From Zingiber officinale (lineage: Eukaryota; Streptophyta; Magnoliopsida; Zingiberales; Zingiberaceae), in the NCBI RefSeq assembly GCF_018446385.1, contig NC_056000.1:37547511-37611510 (forward strand): DNA of 64,000 nucleotides, given 5' to 3'. Below are positions 1 to 11,116 of the stretch, piece after piece. The notes below the pieces were generated by a model. That model was not told the DNA's origin, did no database searches, and saw nothing but the letters and a program-made list of their open reading frames with translations. Positions within the stretch are counted from its first letter, which is position 1. Each line of letters starts with the position of its first letter. A program made the position numbers and the translations under genes.

Positions 1-1324
1 TATATGCCACATCATTTGTGATTTGGCAAGATGTGGACCAATGATGATGTTCCACATCATCATGGTGTGCCACCTCATGGAGGTTACAAGCCTCCATTCC
101 ATTTAATGTGGCCGTCCACATTAAATGAGTGGGAGTTACTCATGTGGCCGACCACTCAAGAGGTGGAAAGGGAATGAATTTTTGATTAATGTGCATTCAT
201 TCCATCTTCCTCCTTGGCTCTCTTCTAGCTCTCTCTTCTTCCTTCTTCTCTAAGGTTGCCGTGGGCTTCATGCAAGTGAGAAAAAGGTGAGTGAGCTCCA
301 AGAAAATAGGGTGAAGTGAAGGTCACAAAGGAGGGTACCTAGAAGAGTATATGAGATTCCTTTTTACTATCTCTCCTTTCTCCCTTTTAAATCCTACCCG
401 AGAGCCCTAGAAAGTGCTAGCACACTTGTGGTGCTCTCTTCTCCATCCTTGAGTGTTAGTGAACACTTCTTGTTCGTGTGGATATCACTAAAGAGTTGTC
501 TACATTGACAACTTCGAGATCCGGCGTACCTTGGACTTGCGGGATTGCGAAGGGCACGCATCAAAGGTATAACCCTTTTTCATGTAGATCTAGGAGTAGA
601 TCTCGATAGAAACTCATATTCGTAGTTTTAGAAATTTTTCTTTGCACGGATCCGTTGGCTTTGGGGATTTCGGGGTTTCCGCGATGCGAAAACGCGGTTT
701 TTGCGGCCCGAAAAACCCAACACGTCCGAGATTAGAAGAGGAATACGGTAGAAGATCAAGAGGTTATTTGATTACAAAGAAAGGTATAACTAGTAATTGT
801 TTTACGCATCATACTAGTTTTCTTTGTATAGTTATTTTTGGAAATACCAAACACAGGAGGCATATGATTCTAGAGTTTTTGGATTTGTTTCAAATTTGTG
901 TTTCTTTTGTTTTATTTTTCAAATTTGTGATTCGATTGTTCTTTTTGGTTAAACCTAGAGTTATATAAAGAAATTAAATACTAGCTTTCCTTAAAAGGCT
1001 TTGTCTAGGCAGTGGTGGATGCTCTCATACCTAAGAAGGTCATGTGCCTCGCCATGCAGTCTTGGAAGTCAATTTTGGAAATTAATATTTAATTAAATTT
1101 ATAACATAGGTGGATTTGGATCAATAGTGTTAAGTTCCGCTTGCGATCCAAGTCTAAACCATTAAGAACAGATAAGTTAAATTTGGAATCAATAATGTTA
1201 AGTTCTATTTGCGATTCCTAATTTAACTTCTAAAGAACACAATAGGTTGTTTAGGAAAGGTTCGACATTTGTACAAAATTTTTGTACAGTGGAACCGGTA
1301 CGATCTTCTTAGGACTAACCAACA
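1..1324 (+). mobile_element. 3' part of a long copia-type LTR, plus orientation
   Basis: The right end reads ...ccaaca at 1324, a canonical CA terminus. Positions about 690-1324 are an inverted copy of 3344-3960, which is the 3' end of the 2.4 kb solo LTR at 3344-5737. This is therefore the same LTR family in the opposite orientation, with its 5' end outside the window. No primer binding site follows 1324; the next bases belong to another LTR, so this is a solo LTR or 3' LTR. The short ORF at 642-968 lies inside the LTR and is not a gene. Identity by comparison within the window; the upstream boundary is unseen. Confidence 0.65.
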
Positions 1325-1752
1325 GCTTATTGTTCCCTTAAATGGGGAACACGTCCTCACCAAGTCATTCCCTCTAGCGAGTTACCTTAACTTACCATTT
1401 TGCTAGACATCCGATCAGTCTGTCGACCTATTTGGACTTTGTGCCAGCTATCCGGTCGGTCCGTTGACCTAGCTGGACTTTGTACCAGCTATCCGGTCAA
1501 CCCGTCAACCTAGTTAGACTTTGTGACAGATATCCGGTCAGCTCGTTGATCTATCTGGACTTCGTACCAGCTATTCGGTCAGCCCGTCGACTTAGCTGGA
1601 TTTCTTGCCAGATATCCGATCAGTTCGTCGACCTATCTGGACTTCTTCTGCACACTTAGTTATATCGTTAGATCATAACAAACCTAACTTAACTTACTTT
1701 GTCATTCATCAAAACCCGAGTACGACCATTAGTGCAACTTGCACCAACAATC
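1325..1752 (-). mobile_element. 5' part (U3) of a minus-oriented copia 3' LTR with a 41-bp minisatellite
   Basis: Read on the minus strand the LTR starts TGTTGGTGC at 1752, directly after a polypurine tract (1753-1767). It resembles the minus-strand LTR at 33899-34986. It contains six copies of a 41-bp unit (about 1398-1645) built around atccggtcag and ctggactt. The LTR is cut at 1324/1325 by the LTR filling positions 1-1324. Confidence 0.65.
1398..1645. repeat. 41-bp tandem repeat inside LTR (6 copies)
   Basis: The CCGGTC core recurs at 1411, 1452, 1493, 1534, 1575 and 1616, exactly 41 bp apart. The same unit recurs at about 34686-34890 in a related LTR. Confidence 0.9.
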
Positions 1753-2857
1753 TCCCCCTTTTTGATGCAATGACAACCTGGATTAAGTTAGGAAAAAAAT
1801 AATATGAAAAATGATATGATTTTTAAGTTAGTTTTGTTTTAATGTTATATCTTTGGTATTTTGCTAACTTAAACCACCTAACCCTCCCCCTTTGACATTC
1901 ATAAAAAAAAAATTAGAAATAGACAAGTCATGAAAAATTTGCTAAGTAAAGTTAGTAAAAAAAATTGATAATAGAAAAATTTTCAGGATTACTTGGGGAG
2001 TTTAACTTAGAAAATAAGTCAATTAACTTTAAGAGAATATTTAAAGACATCTTAGAACATGATTTTCAAGAGTAAAAATCTTTATGTCAGGATTTCCAAT
2101 AATGTGAATTTGAAATTATTTTTAAAATCTACATAGTTTTCAAAATATAAGATTTCCAAGAGATACAAGAATTTGATAAGTCTAAATTTGTAAAAGTAAC
2201 TTAAAAGATTTGAAAAAATTTTTCTCAAAAACTACTAATTTTTCATAAGGGGTGCAACAGAAAAGTTTTTGTAAAAAGAATTTTAAGGTTAGAAAATTCA
2301 AAATTAATTTTCAAGAAAAATTATTTTGAAAATAGCTAGGTTTTTAAGAAAACTTTTTCAAGAGATGGAATTTTGAAGAAGATATAAGAGATAAATAAAA
2401 TGGTAAAACTGAGGTAAGCTTGTGAAACTCTTTGAAAACTGGGCCAAGTTGGTTTCAAAAATATTTTTTAATTACTTGGACAGTTGTCAAGTTGTTTCCA
2501 AAAAAAATCTTTTAAAGATTAAATAGTTGTTAAACTGATTTTTGAAGGTTATCTTTTTAAAACACTTTTGGAATTTGTAAGGCCAAAAGTTTGAAAACTC
2601 TTTAAAAATATTTAAAGTTATTAATCCTCCCCCTGAACCTGACATTCCTTCAAAATAAATAACTAAAAATTGTCCTTAACTGTCTAACCATTAGTTACTT
2701 ACTAACTATTAGAAGATAGCAGTTTTCACTTTGTTAGTCAAGTTAGGTTAATTTATCTAGTTAGTATTTGATTAAGCTGAAAACTTAACCTGATTACTGT
2801 AAGTTTGAATTTTAAGGCCCAGACTTGTATTGATACACTGATATCAGCATCTTAAGT
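1753..2857 (-). mobile_element. Copia 3' internal non-coding region with polypurine tract
   Basis: On the minus strand the stretch ends in aaaaagggggagat (1753-1767) directly before the LTR start. This matches the polypurine tract of the copia element at 61415-61428. Two more purine-rich tracts lie near 1885 and 2625. The rest is A/T-rich and resembles the 60960-61200 spacer of that element. No coding domain is visible. It ends where a plus-strand LTR begins at 2858. Confidence 0.55.
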
Positions 2858-3343
2858 CTGTTGGTGCGGAAAATATCCGACAGTCGAACCTGTGTTTTAA
2901 TTATATCAAAGGGTTCAAAGTTAGGTTGTCTTGTTATCTAACAAGTTTGATGAGATTGCAGGAAAGTCCTAAGTATACTTAGGTAAAAGTCCTAGCTGCG
3001 ATTAAGCATGTGGAAAACCCTAGGGGGTGGTAACCCTAGGTCTTAGGGGGTGGTAACCCTAGGTGAGGAAAAGTCCCAGCTGTGGTTAGGCAAAGGAAAA
3101 ACCCTAGGGGGAGGTAACCCTAGGTCCTACGGGATGGTAACCCTAGGCGAAAAGTCTTAGCAGGTCGAGGGCTTCGGACAAAAGTCCTAGAGTCAGGGAC
3201 TCTAGGTGGAAAGTCCTAGTGTCGCGAACTAGGTGGAAGACTAGACGGGTCGTGAAGCGGACGCCCAGCAAAAAGTCCTGGAACCTCGGGCACTGAGCAA
3301 AAGTCCAGTCGGTCTGGAGGACCGGTCTAGCAATTGGTATATT
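2858..3343 (+). mobile_element. 5' part of a plus-oriented copia LTR, interrupted at 3343
   Basis: It starts TGTTGGTGC and carries degenerate tandem motifs of the type aaagtcctagc and ccctaggggg-ggtaaccc (about 2960-3330). The same LTR resumes at 5743 after the inserted solo LTR (3344-5737), since atatt at 3339-3343 is repeated at 5738-5742. It resembles the LTR beginning at 34989. Confidence 0.55.
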
Positions 3344-5737
3344 TGTTGGTTGGTCCTAGGAAGATCGTAACGGCTCCACTGTACAAAAATTTTGTACAAG
3401 TGTCGAACCTTTCCTAAACAACCTATCGTGTTCTTTAGAAATTAAATTAGGAATCGCAAACGGAACTTAACATTATTGATTGCAAATTTAACTTATCTGT
3501 TCTTAATGGTTTAGATTTGGATCGCAAATAATGCTTAACATTATTGATACAAATCTACCTATGTTATAAATTAAATTAAATATTAATTTCTAAAATTAGC
3601 TTCCAGGACTGCGTGGCGAGGCACTAGTCCTTCTTGGGTATGAGATCATCCACCGCCGCCTAGACAAAGCCTTCTAAGGAAAGCTAATATTTAATTTTCT
3701 TATATAACTCTAGGTTTAACCAAAAAGAACATTCGAATCACAAATTCGAAAAACAAAAAAAAAACACAAATTCAAAACTCTAGAATCATATGTCTCTTGT
3801 GTTTGGAATTCATACAAAGAAAAATTAGTATGATGCGGAAAACAATTACTAGTTATATCTTTTCTTTGTATGCTAATAACGTCGAGATCTTCTGCTGTAT
3901 TCCTCGCCTCCTCTTGGACGTCGTGTGGGCGACGATCCTCCAAGATGAACACCACTCAAAAGCTTCTTCCTCCTTCTCTAAAATCCGACCACCGCCACCA
4001 CAAAGAAATAAAAGAGAGCAAGGGGAAAGGAAAGGGGAGAGGGTCGGCCACAAGAGGGAGCACAAGCAAGAGAATAAGAATTGATATATCATGAGGCCTC
4101 TCCTCCCCTTCTTTTATAATACTTGTCCAAGGCAAACAAGGAAAGATTTTACAAAAAATTAAAATCTTCCTCTTGTTTTTCCTTTCCTCCTTTTTATTTC
4201 CTTTTTCTTCCTCTTGATTGATTTAATTGGATTGGCCGACCCCTTGCTTGGGCACCAAGCAAGGGTGGCCGACCCTAAGAGGAAAGAAAAGAAACAAAAA
4301 AAAACTTTGTAAAAATTTTCTAAGCAAAGAAGGAAATCTCTTATAAAATTTTACAAGCTCTCTTTTAATTTCCTAATGTGGATGTTTAAAAAAGGAAAGT
4401 TTTCTTTACTTTAAAACAAGTTTTAAAATTTAAAACTTCTCATTTAAAATTTTCTTTTTTAACATGGTTACAAAAAGGGAAAGTTTTAAATTTAAAACTC
4501 CCTTTTAAAAAACCATGAGGATGGTTAAAAAAGGAAAGTTTTAAAACTTTTAAACGTTCTTTTAAACTATGTGACCTAATTCAAATAAGGAAAGTTTTAT
4601 AATTTAAAATCCCTCTTTTAAAACTTGTAGATATCTACAAAGAGAAGATTTTAAAAATTCAAAACACCCCTCATACTTTGAATTATGTGGCCGACCCCCT
4701 TCAAACTTCTTATGGCCGACCCCCTTTGAGAAAATAGTGGTCGGCCCTTGGCTTGGTCACCAAGCCTTGGGTCGGCCCCCTCTTGGACACCAAGATGAGC
4801 TTTTCATGGGTGGATATGAGGCATTAATGAGGCTACAACAGGGACCTAGAGGAGAAATTGGTTTTGGCCTCCCGACGAGCTTGAGTATCCCGTATTCGCC
4901 CTGAACACACAACTCAAGTTCATCAATAATAACTCATTCCACTAGAGAGTTATTATTGCACTACCGCACCAATCCCAAATTACATTATGGGCTCCTTCTT
5001 ATCATAAGTGTGTTAATCTCCCCGTGTTTAAGATATCGGATGTCCACTAATTAATTGAGTTACTGACAACTCATTCTAATTAATATCTTAGTCCAAGAGT
5101 AGTACCACTCAACCTTATCGTCGTGTCGGACTAAGTCCACATGCAGGATTTAACATGACAATCCTTATGAGCTCCTCTTGGGGACATTATCAACTTAGAT
5201 TACTAGGACACAGATTCCTTCTATAATCAACAACACACACTATAAATAATATCATTTCCCAACTTATCGGGCTTATTGATTTATCGAGCTAAATCACACC
5301 CTTTGATAAATCAAAGAAATAAATATTAAGTATACGTGCTTATTATTATATTAGGATTAAGAGCACACACTTCCATAATAACAGAGGTATTGTTCTTTTA
5401 TTTAGTCAGTATAAAATGAAACTACCTCAAATGGTCCTGCTCAATGCACTCAGAGTGTACTAGTGTAATTTTATAGTCAAGATAAACTAATACCAATTAC
5501 ACTACGACTATTCCAATGGTTTGTTTCTTTCCATCTCAGTCATGAGCTACTATTTATAATTTATAAAGAATTGATAACATTATCTTCTGTGTGTGACACC
5601 ACACACCATGTTATCTACAATATAAATTAATTGAACAACTACACTTAGCATATAAATATAGACATTTTTGACCAATATGATTATTTATTTTAAAATAAAT
5701 ATTTACAAAAGCTAGGCTTTTAGTATACACTCTAATA
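3344..5737 (-). mobile_element. Solo LTR (2394 bp) of a copia-type element, with TSD atatt
   Basis: Flanked by a perfect 5-bp TSD, atatt, at 3339-3343 and 5738-5742. The plus-strand left end is tgttggttgg. The right end is ctctaata, so the minus-strand start is TATTAGAG where TGTTAGAG would be canonical, a single decayed base. A TATA box (ttataaaag) on the minus strand near 4112-4124 marks the LTR promoter, followed by a pyrimidine-rich leader. No internal coding region exists between the TSDs, so the element was reduced by LTR-LTR recombination. Short ORFs at 3716-4094 are inside the LTR and are not genes. Confidence 0.85.
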
Positions 5738-5742
5738 ATATT

Positions 5743-6645
5743 CTTCTGAGTGGAGTAGGTGAGGACGTGTTCCCCTATGAGAGAATAGTAGGTGTCGATT
5801 CGACCTAGGATTTCCGATTGGAAATCCGAAGTCAGAACCAGACAGTTCGATGACTGTCAGATATTTATCTTAACCTTATTGTTTTATGCCTAACTCTATT
5901 TTACAGGATATATTTTATATTTTGACCTAACACATCTTGTAGGAAGCAAAAAAGATGTAAAGCTTCAGATGAACAGTACCTGAGGCGCCCTCCATGGAGC
6001 TTGGAGGCGCCTCGGGTGCACTAGCCGAACACCTCTGTGTAGTAGGGCAGAGGGAGCCTGGACGCTGAGTAGATGGCACCCTCTATCGAGCTAAGGGCGC
6101 CCTGGACGTTGGTGGAGGGTGCCCTCCATGCGGTTAGAGGCGCCCTCAGGCGGATTAGCGACGAAGAAATTAAGGCTTATCCACACTGTGGAATCTGTGG
6201 GGTTGAGGGCGCCCTCCATGATGTTGGAGGCGCCGTCCACAGGCTTTATAAGTAGGTTCCAAGCAACAGCTTGAGGACAACAAGAACTCACAACCATTCT
6301 TCTGTGTGCTGCTCAAAGGACGACCCGTTAAAGCTGTAACAAGACACCGACGAGAAGAAGCTTCAAATTCTTTATTCTTAAATTGCCAATATAAGTTTTC
6401 TATACTGTTTTTATATTGTACTTCCAAGTGTAATTTTCTAGACTTATAGTGATTACCCACCGAAAGCGATCAACGATCGCGGGCCTTGGAGTAGGAGTCG
6501 CCATAGGCTCCAAATTAAGTAAAAGAAACTTGTTAGCGATTGTGTTGGTTTCTTGACTTTATTCTGCTGTATTATTTTGAGTTTTTCAAAACGAACGAAA
6601 TAGCCACGAGCGCTATTCACCCCCCTCTAGCGCTTTCGATCCAAA
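5743..6645 (+). mobile_element. 3' part of the plus-oriented copia LTR resumed after the solo LTR
   Basis: This continues the LTR begun at 2858. The ggcgccctcca motif recurs five times at about 5985-6235. The 3' end, cacccccctctagcgctttcgatcc (about 6619-6642), is the typical end of these LTRs and resembles the end of the LTR at 33899 on the other strand. The expected terminal CA is decayed and no primer binding site follows. Small ORFs at 6073-6460 are repeat-derived. Confidence 0.5.
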
Positions 6646-7130
6646 AAAAGTCTAGGCAATCTGCCTATGCATCTCACCCCTTTCTAGGTTTAGCAATACA
6701 TAAATAAGGTAGTCCTAGTGTGTTGGTGAGATACTCAAGTTCTAGACCTATAGGAGCATGCTTTCTAAGGGTTTGATTTAGACTAAGGCTAAAAGTAATT
6801 TTGAAAATTTTAAAAATAAGGAAAGTTTTGAGAAAAATAAATAAGGAATTTTATCCTAGAATTTAAAAAAAAATTGAAATCAATTTTGAAAGTAAGAGTC
6901 CTAATCTATTAAGTACATTCCTAATTATCGATGCAAGTTACTAAGTTCACTTTCAGGGAGGGGTTTAGTGAATATGTTGGCTAGGTTTGACTTAGACTCA
7001 ATGTATTTGAGTTCAATGTCGCCTTTAGTGACATGATCCCTGATAAAGTGATGTTAATTTTGATGTGTTTAGTTCTTGAATGATGCACAAGATTTTTAGT
7101 TAAATTAATTGAACTGACATTATCAATTAG
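6646..7130 (-). pseudogene. Copia RNase H C-terminal fragment plus 3' spacer
   Basis: Minus-strand translation between about 7123 and 6920 gives recognisable copia RNase H tail motifs: NLTKNLVHHSRTKHIKI, KGDIELKYIESK and NIFTKPLPE. The frame is broken and upstream domains are missing. It is a truncated remnant of a SIRE-like copia element in minus orientation, abutting the end of an LTR of the other orientation. Confidence 0.7.
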
Positions 7131-7435
7131 TATTTTTGTATTTGTAAAATTTAAATTGAAGAGTGAGAACTAGGGAAGAGGTCCCTGGCGCAGACCCTCC
7201 GATGCTCAAGTCATAAAGAGCCTGAGTGGAAAAAGTATGAAAAAAAGTATAGTTATAGTACATGAGTGTGTATGAGTGAGCACATGTACCTGACCAACGG
7301 AGAGGACCTCTCATTTTATACTGCCTTTTGTAAACTCTGCAATCATCAGACATCAAAAATGTTGAGTATCAGGGTATGTTGGGTAATAGAAGATGTACGA
7401 TGAACTCCCATTGAGTGGAGGAAGGGTCCACTTCA
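7131..7435. other. Unassigned segment between two retroelement fragments
   Basis: About 300 bp. I see no coding domain, LTR end or tRNA-like sequence. It includes a short GC-richer stretch around the phrase gcagaccctccgatgctcaa, followed by an A/T-rich part. The small minus-strand ORF at 7123-7356 has no recognised motif. Confidence 0.4.
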
Positions 7436-7702
7436 TGTTGAAAAATAATAGCTAAGAGGAAAGAAATAACATAAAACTTTTTGATCATCTTATTACTAAA
7501 GCCAATAGGTACAAGTTATCCAAAACAATAATGGAAAGATTAAATAAGGCATACAATCGTAATAATTATAAACATAGTAATATAATAGACTTGGAAATAT
7601 TATTTTTCCTATTTGATTCATGTCGATCTTGATTGTGATGCCAAATATAATAAATCTCAATTGATTGAAATCAATTAGAGATTATTTCCATTATTGTCAT
7701 TA
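7436..7702 (-). mobile_element. 3' LTR of a minus-oriented small copia element
   Basis: It is inversely homologous to the LTR at 15447-15706. The right end on the minus strand is ...caaca at 7436. The left end follows a g-tract (tcggggggtaa, minus strand near 7703-7713) that also encodes the end of RNase H. The size of about 267 bp matches the related LTR. Confidence 0.7.
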
Positions 7703-9290
7703 CCCCCCGACAAACTCAACGGGAGTGCCTGAACGTTGAGTTTGAGTGCTAACTTTGTGAAATGTTGTCTAGATAATGACTTAGTAAATATATCAGCAAT
7801 TTGATCTTCCGTAGAAATGTAAGAAACTAAAAGTTGTCGAGTCACTAAATGCTCGCGAAAAAAATGAAAATCAATCTCTACATGCTTCGTACGAGCATGA
7901 AAAATAAGATTTGTTGTAAGATAAGTTGCTCCAATATTATTACACTAGATTTTAGGCGTAGCAGTTGGGAAAAAGTGAAATTCTGAAAGAAGAGATTGTA
8001 GCCAAATAATTTTTGACGTTGCGTTAGTGATATCTTTATATTCAGCTTCAGTACCTGAGCAAGAGACTGTACGTTGCTTCTTAGAAAGCCAGGAAATAAG
8101 ATTTCGCCCAAGAAATATAGCATATCTGCTAGTAGAATGTCTATCTTCGGGAGATCCAGCTCAATTTGCATCACTGTAGGCAATCAACTCTCATGAAAAC
8201 TGATGATATAAAAAAAGATCATATAGAATAGTGTCTTTGAGATATCGAAGAATTCTCTTAACACCTTCCCAATGATGTTTAGTAGGAGCATGCATAAATT
8301 GACAAGCATGATTCACAGTGAAAGCAATATCGGGTCGTGTAATTGTGACATATTGTAGGGCATCAACAATGTTACGGTAGATCTGGCGGTCAAAAATTGA
8401 AGAAGAGGATAAAGGTGTAGTGAAACCACCCTCGATGATTGATGTGGAGATAGGACGTGCACCATCCATTTTAGCTCGTTGTAGGAGTCCAGTAATGTAT
8501 TTGCTATGAGAGAGAAGACAACCTTCAGAATGTGAGAGAAACTTTATGCCAAGAAAAAAATGAGCATTGCCAAGATCCAAATAGGAAACTCTTGACGGAG
8601 AAGATGTAGTAAAGTAGTAATGTCGTTTTGATCACTACCAGTTATAAATATATCATCCACATAAATCAGAATAAATATTAAAAATTCTGCATTACATTTG
8701 TAGAATAGGGAAGAGTCTATTTTTGAGCCAGAAAATCCATGAGTATGAGTCAGGTAGATAGATGATGAAACCATGCACGAGGTGCTTGTCGAAGACCATA
8801 TATATATATAGACTTCTGAAGTTGACAGATATGTGTTGAAAGTTGCGGAGTGGATGAATCCAGGAGATTGTTCCATATACACAGTTTCTTCAAGGTGTCC
8901 ATAAAGGAAAGCATTGAAAACATCTAATTGGTGTATTAGCCAATTGGAGCTAACAACTATAGATAGTAGCAATCTGATAGTTGTAATTTGACAACTAGAC
9001 TAAAAGTATCATTGAAGTCAATACCTGGCTGTTAATTAAAGTCTTTAGCAACAAGGTGAGTTTTGTAACGTTCAATAGAACCATCTACACTATACTTAAT
9101 TCGGTAAACCCGTTTAGATCCCACAATATTCATGGATGGGGTACGAGTGACTAAGCTCCAAGTTGCATTACGAAGAAGAGCATCAAATTTTGTAGCCATA
9201 GCAGCATGCCAATTTAGATCTTTGACTGCCTGTGTAAAACTAGAATGTTCAACAAAATTTGAAGAAGCAATGAGAGCACATGGAAGAGGA
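7703..9290 (-). pseudogene. Copia reverse transcriptase and RNase H remnant
   Basis: Minus-strand copia pol in several broken frames. In order: RT N-terminus near 9240-9060 (FDALLRNATWSLV, IVGSKRVYRIKYSVDGS); RT core 8972-8544 with LDVFNAFLYGHLEE and the intact catalytic LIYVDDIF; RT C-terminus 8580-8191 with DLGNAHFFLGI and HHWEGVKRILRYLK; RNase H tail 8183-7710, ending ...KLNVQALPLSLSGG before the LTR. Frameshifts separate the pieces, so it cannot make one polyprotein. Integrase and gag are not contiguous with it. Confidence 0.85.
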
Positions 9291-9343
9291 TAACGAGTGG
9301 AAACTGGTTGACATCATGCATTAATATCACTTAGAGGAAGCAT

Positions 9344-9441
9344 TTGCTGAGGAATATCATCATCAACCCACCTATACTAATGCTTTTGTTGGAAAATGCA
9401 CTGATAAATTCTCTTGACACGCACGTCTTGGTCATTCGTCT
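9344..9441 (+). pseudogene. Copia gag-preintegrase fragment, left half of a split copy
   Basis: Nearly identical to 16895-16960 of the plus-strand copia element. It continues at 15092 on the other side of the inserted Tat element. Its last five bases, cgtct, are the left TSD of that element. Confidence 0.85.
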
Positions 9442-10462
9442 TGATCCGGTGGTAAGGACGGGGGACCCTCATGGGCGGAGGGTCAAAGACACGTGGAGGC
9501 CAACCCCAAGTTCGCGCCGAACGGAAGGATACCGGGCCGAACGGAAGGATACTGGGCCGAACGGAAGGATGCCGGGCCGAATGGAAGCATGCCGCGCTGA
9601 ACGGAAGCATGCGGGGCTGAACGGAAGGATGTCGGGCCGAATGGAAGCATGCCGCGCTGAACGGAAGCATGCCGGGCCGAACGGAAGGATGCTGGGCCGA
9701 ACGGAAGCATGCCGGGCCGAACAGAAGCATGCCGCACCGAACGGAAGGATGCGGCGCCGAGCGGAAGGATGCCGGGCCGACCTGACATTCGGCCAGGAGC
9801 TTCCCAGGCCGGACAGAAGACAACCCGACCATGGGCGGGTTTCCGACGCTTATAGTGGAAAGGGTCACCTGGCCGAGCGGATAGCCCGCTCAGCCGAAGC
9901 ATAAAGCATCGTTGCTGTGGAACACTCTCAGCCGAGCACCCGGTCGGACCGATACCTACGCCCGGTCGGACCTATGCCTGCCGAGCGGCTGGCCGCTCGA
10001 CGCGGGAGTAAAAGGAGAAAAGGACAAGGGAACATCTTCTGACAGCGGGTATGTTCGACGATCAGGCCATACGCAGGATCTTATGACAGGGTTCCGCTGT
10101 CCCATCAGAGGTGTACTCGGCCTGTAGCAGTATGATGTCAGGTAAGCTTTTCTGACAAGCCCATACTGAGGTTTGGGCTGAGGACACGTATTCGCCTCAG
10201 TATGCGTGCATGAACCCCTTCATAGCTTTATTTAAGGAGCCTCACACTTTGTCGGAGGTACGCGTTCTTGGATATTCGGAGCCATCTTTTGCTGTCCACT
10301 TGCCTGACTTGAGCGTCGAAGGGTCGTCGCCGGGAACCCCTTCCCGGCCCGACTTCCTTGCAGGTTCGCCGGAGGTTTGTACGACCGGTCAGAGATCTAC
10401 GTCAACGACTCGGAGAGCGCAACGTGCCCAGCGTCCGTTGATTCAGCTTTCGGACAGGATCA
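9442..10462 (+). repeat. 5' LTR of the non-autonomous Tat element
   Basis: Begins tgatccggtgg and ends caggatca. It contains a 20-bp minisatellite (about 9526-9785). This tandem tract yields Arg-rich ORFs in several frames on both strands; these are not genes. Confidence 0.92.
9526..9785. repeat. 20-bp tandem repeat in the LTR (about 13 copies)
   Basis: The unit is gaacggaaggatgccgggcc with point variants. The homologous tract in the 3' LTR is at about 14145-14410, where one unit has lost a base. Confidence 0.92.
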
Positions 10463-10465
10463 ATT

Positions 10466-10482
10466 TGGCGCCGTCTGTGGGA
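10466..10482 (+). other. Primer binding site of the Tat element
   Basis: tggcgccgtctgtggga lies 3 bp after the LTR end. The same sequence type follows the LTR of the second Tat element (27007-27023). Confidence 0.75.
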
Positions 10483-10507
10483 ACGCACATGCATCCGAGC
10501 GGAAGCA

Positions 10508-10870
10508 ATGGACGAAGCTGGAAGACCGCACACGGTGATGCTCTCCACGGAGGAGCTCGACGCTCTAATCAAGGCAAGAGCAGCTAAGCTCGTGGAGCAA
10601 CAGAGAGAGAATGCGCAAGCCAAGCGGCTAGAGCAACAAACAACGTCAGCATCAGGTGGCCGAGCGGACGCCTCCCCCGGGACAAAGATCCAACCGGCAT
10701 TCAAGGGGGAGCACCGCCGAGCGGATAAAGATGGATTGGGACTTGGATCAACCATGAAGCACAAATTGTCTCCAGCCTTTCCGGGGCAGGGTGAAAGGTG
10801 CGCCAATGTAATGTATGCTGTATATTTTCTGTTTGGCTATATATTTGAAATGCAGGAAGCAAAATGTTAA
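10508..10870 (+). pseudogene. Tat gag N-terminus, truncated
   Basis: The ORF has 120 codons. The first part contains LSTEELDALIKARAAKLVEQ, a helical segment. A decayed homologue occurs at about 27055-27180 in the larger Tat element of this window, which supports the gag assignment. The nucleocapsid-type gag core is missing: after about 95 residues the frame runs into sequence unrelated to gag and then into the 3' repeat region. A deletion therefore joins gag directly to the 3' untranslated region. Whether the short protein is made or useful is unknown. Confidence 0.6.
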
Positions 10871-10874
10871 AAAA

Positions 10875-11116
10875 CACAATTGGCATTATACGCCGAGCGG
10901 CCTATCATCATGGTGTATAAGATCCGAGCCACCAACTCGAAGGCGAAGACCCCGTGCCGATCGGCCGGGCGTATAATTACATGAGTCAAAAGCTCGATGG
11001 CGAAGAACCCGTGCCGTTCGGGCGGGCATAAAAATGATCCGAGCCAAGTGATTGAAGACGAAGACCCCTCGCCGCTCGGCAAGGTGTATATCGGCCGTGT
11101 TAAAATTAGCCTTAAA
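10875..11116. repeat. Degenerate units of about 68 bp leading into the main array
   Basis: Three diverged copies around gccgagcgg, gcgaagaccccgtgccg and gggcgtataa. They look like an older, more degenerate part of the 3' repeat region. Confidence 0.5.

Noticed and set aside
9344-9904. Arg-rich ORFs on both strands (also 13983-14533)
   Set aside because: They are generated by the 20-bp LTR minisatellite and start in one element and end in another.
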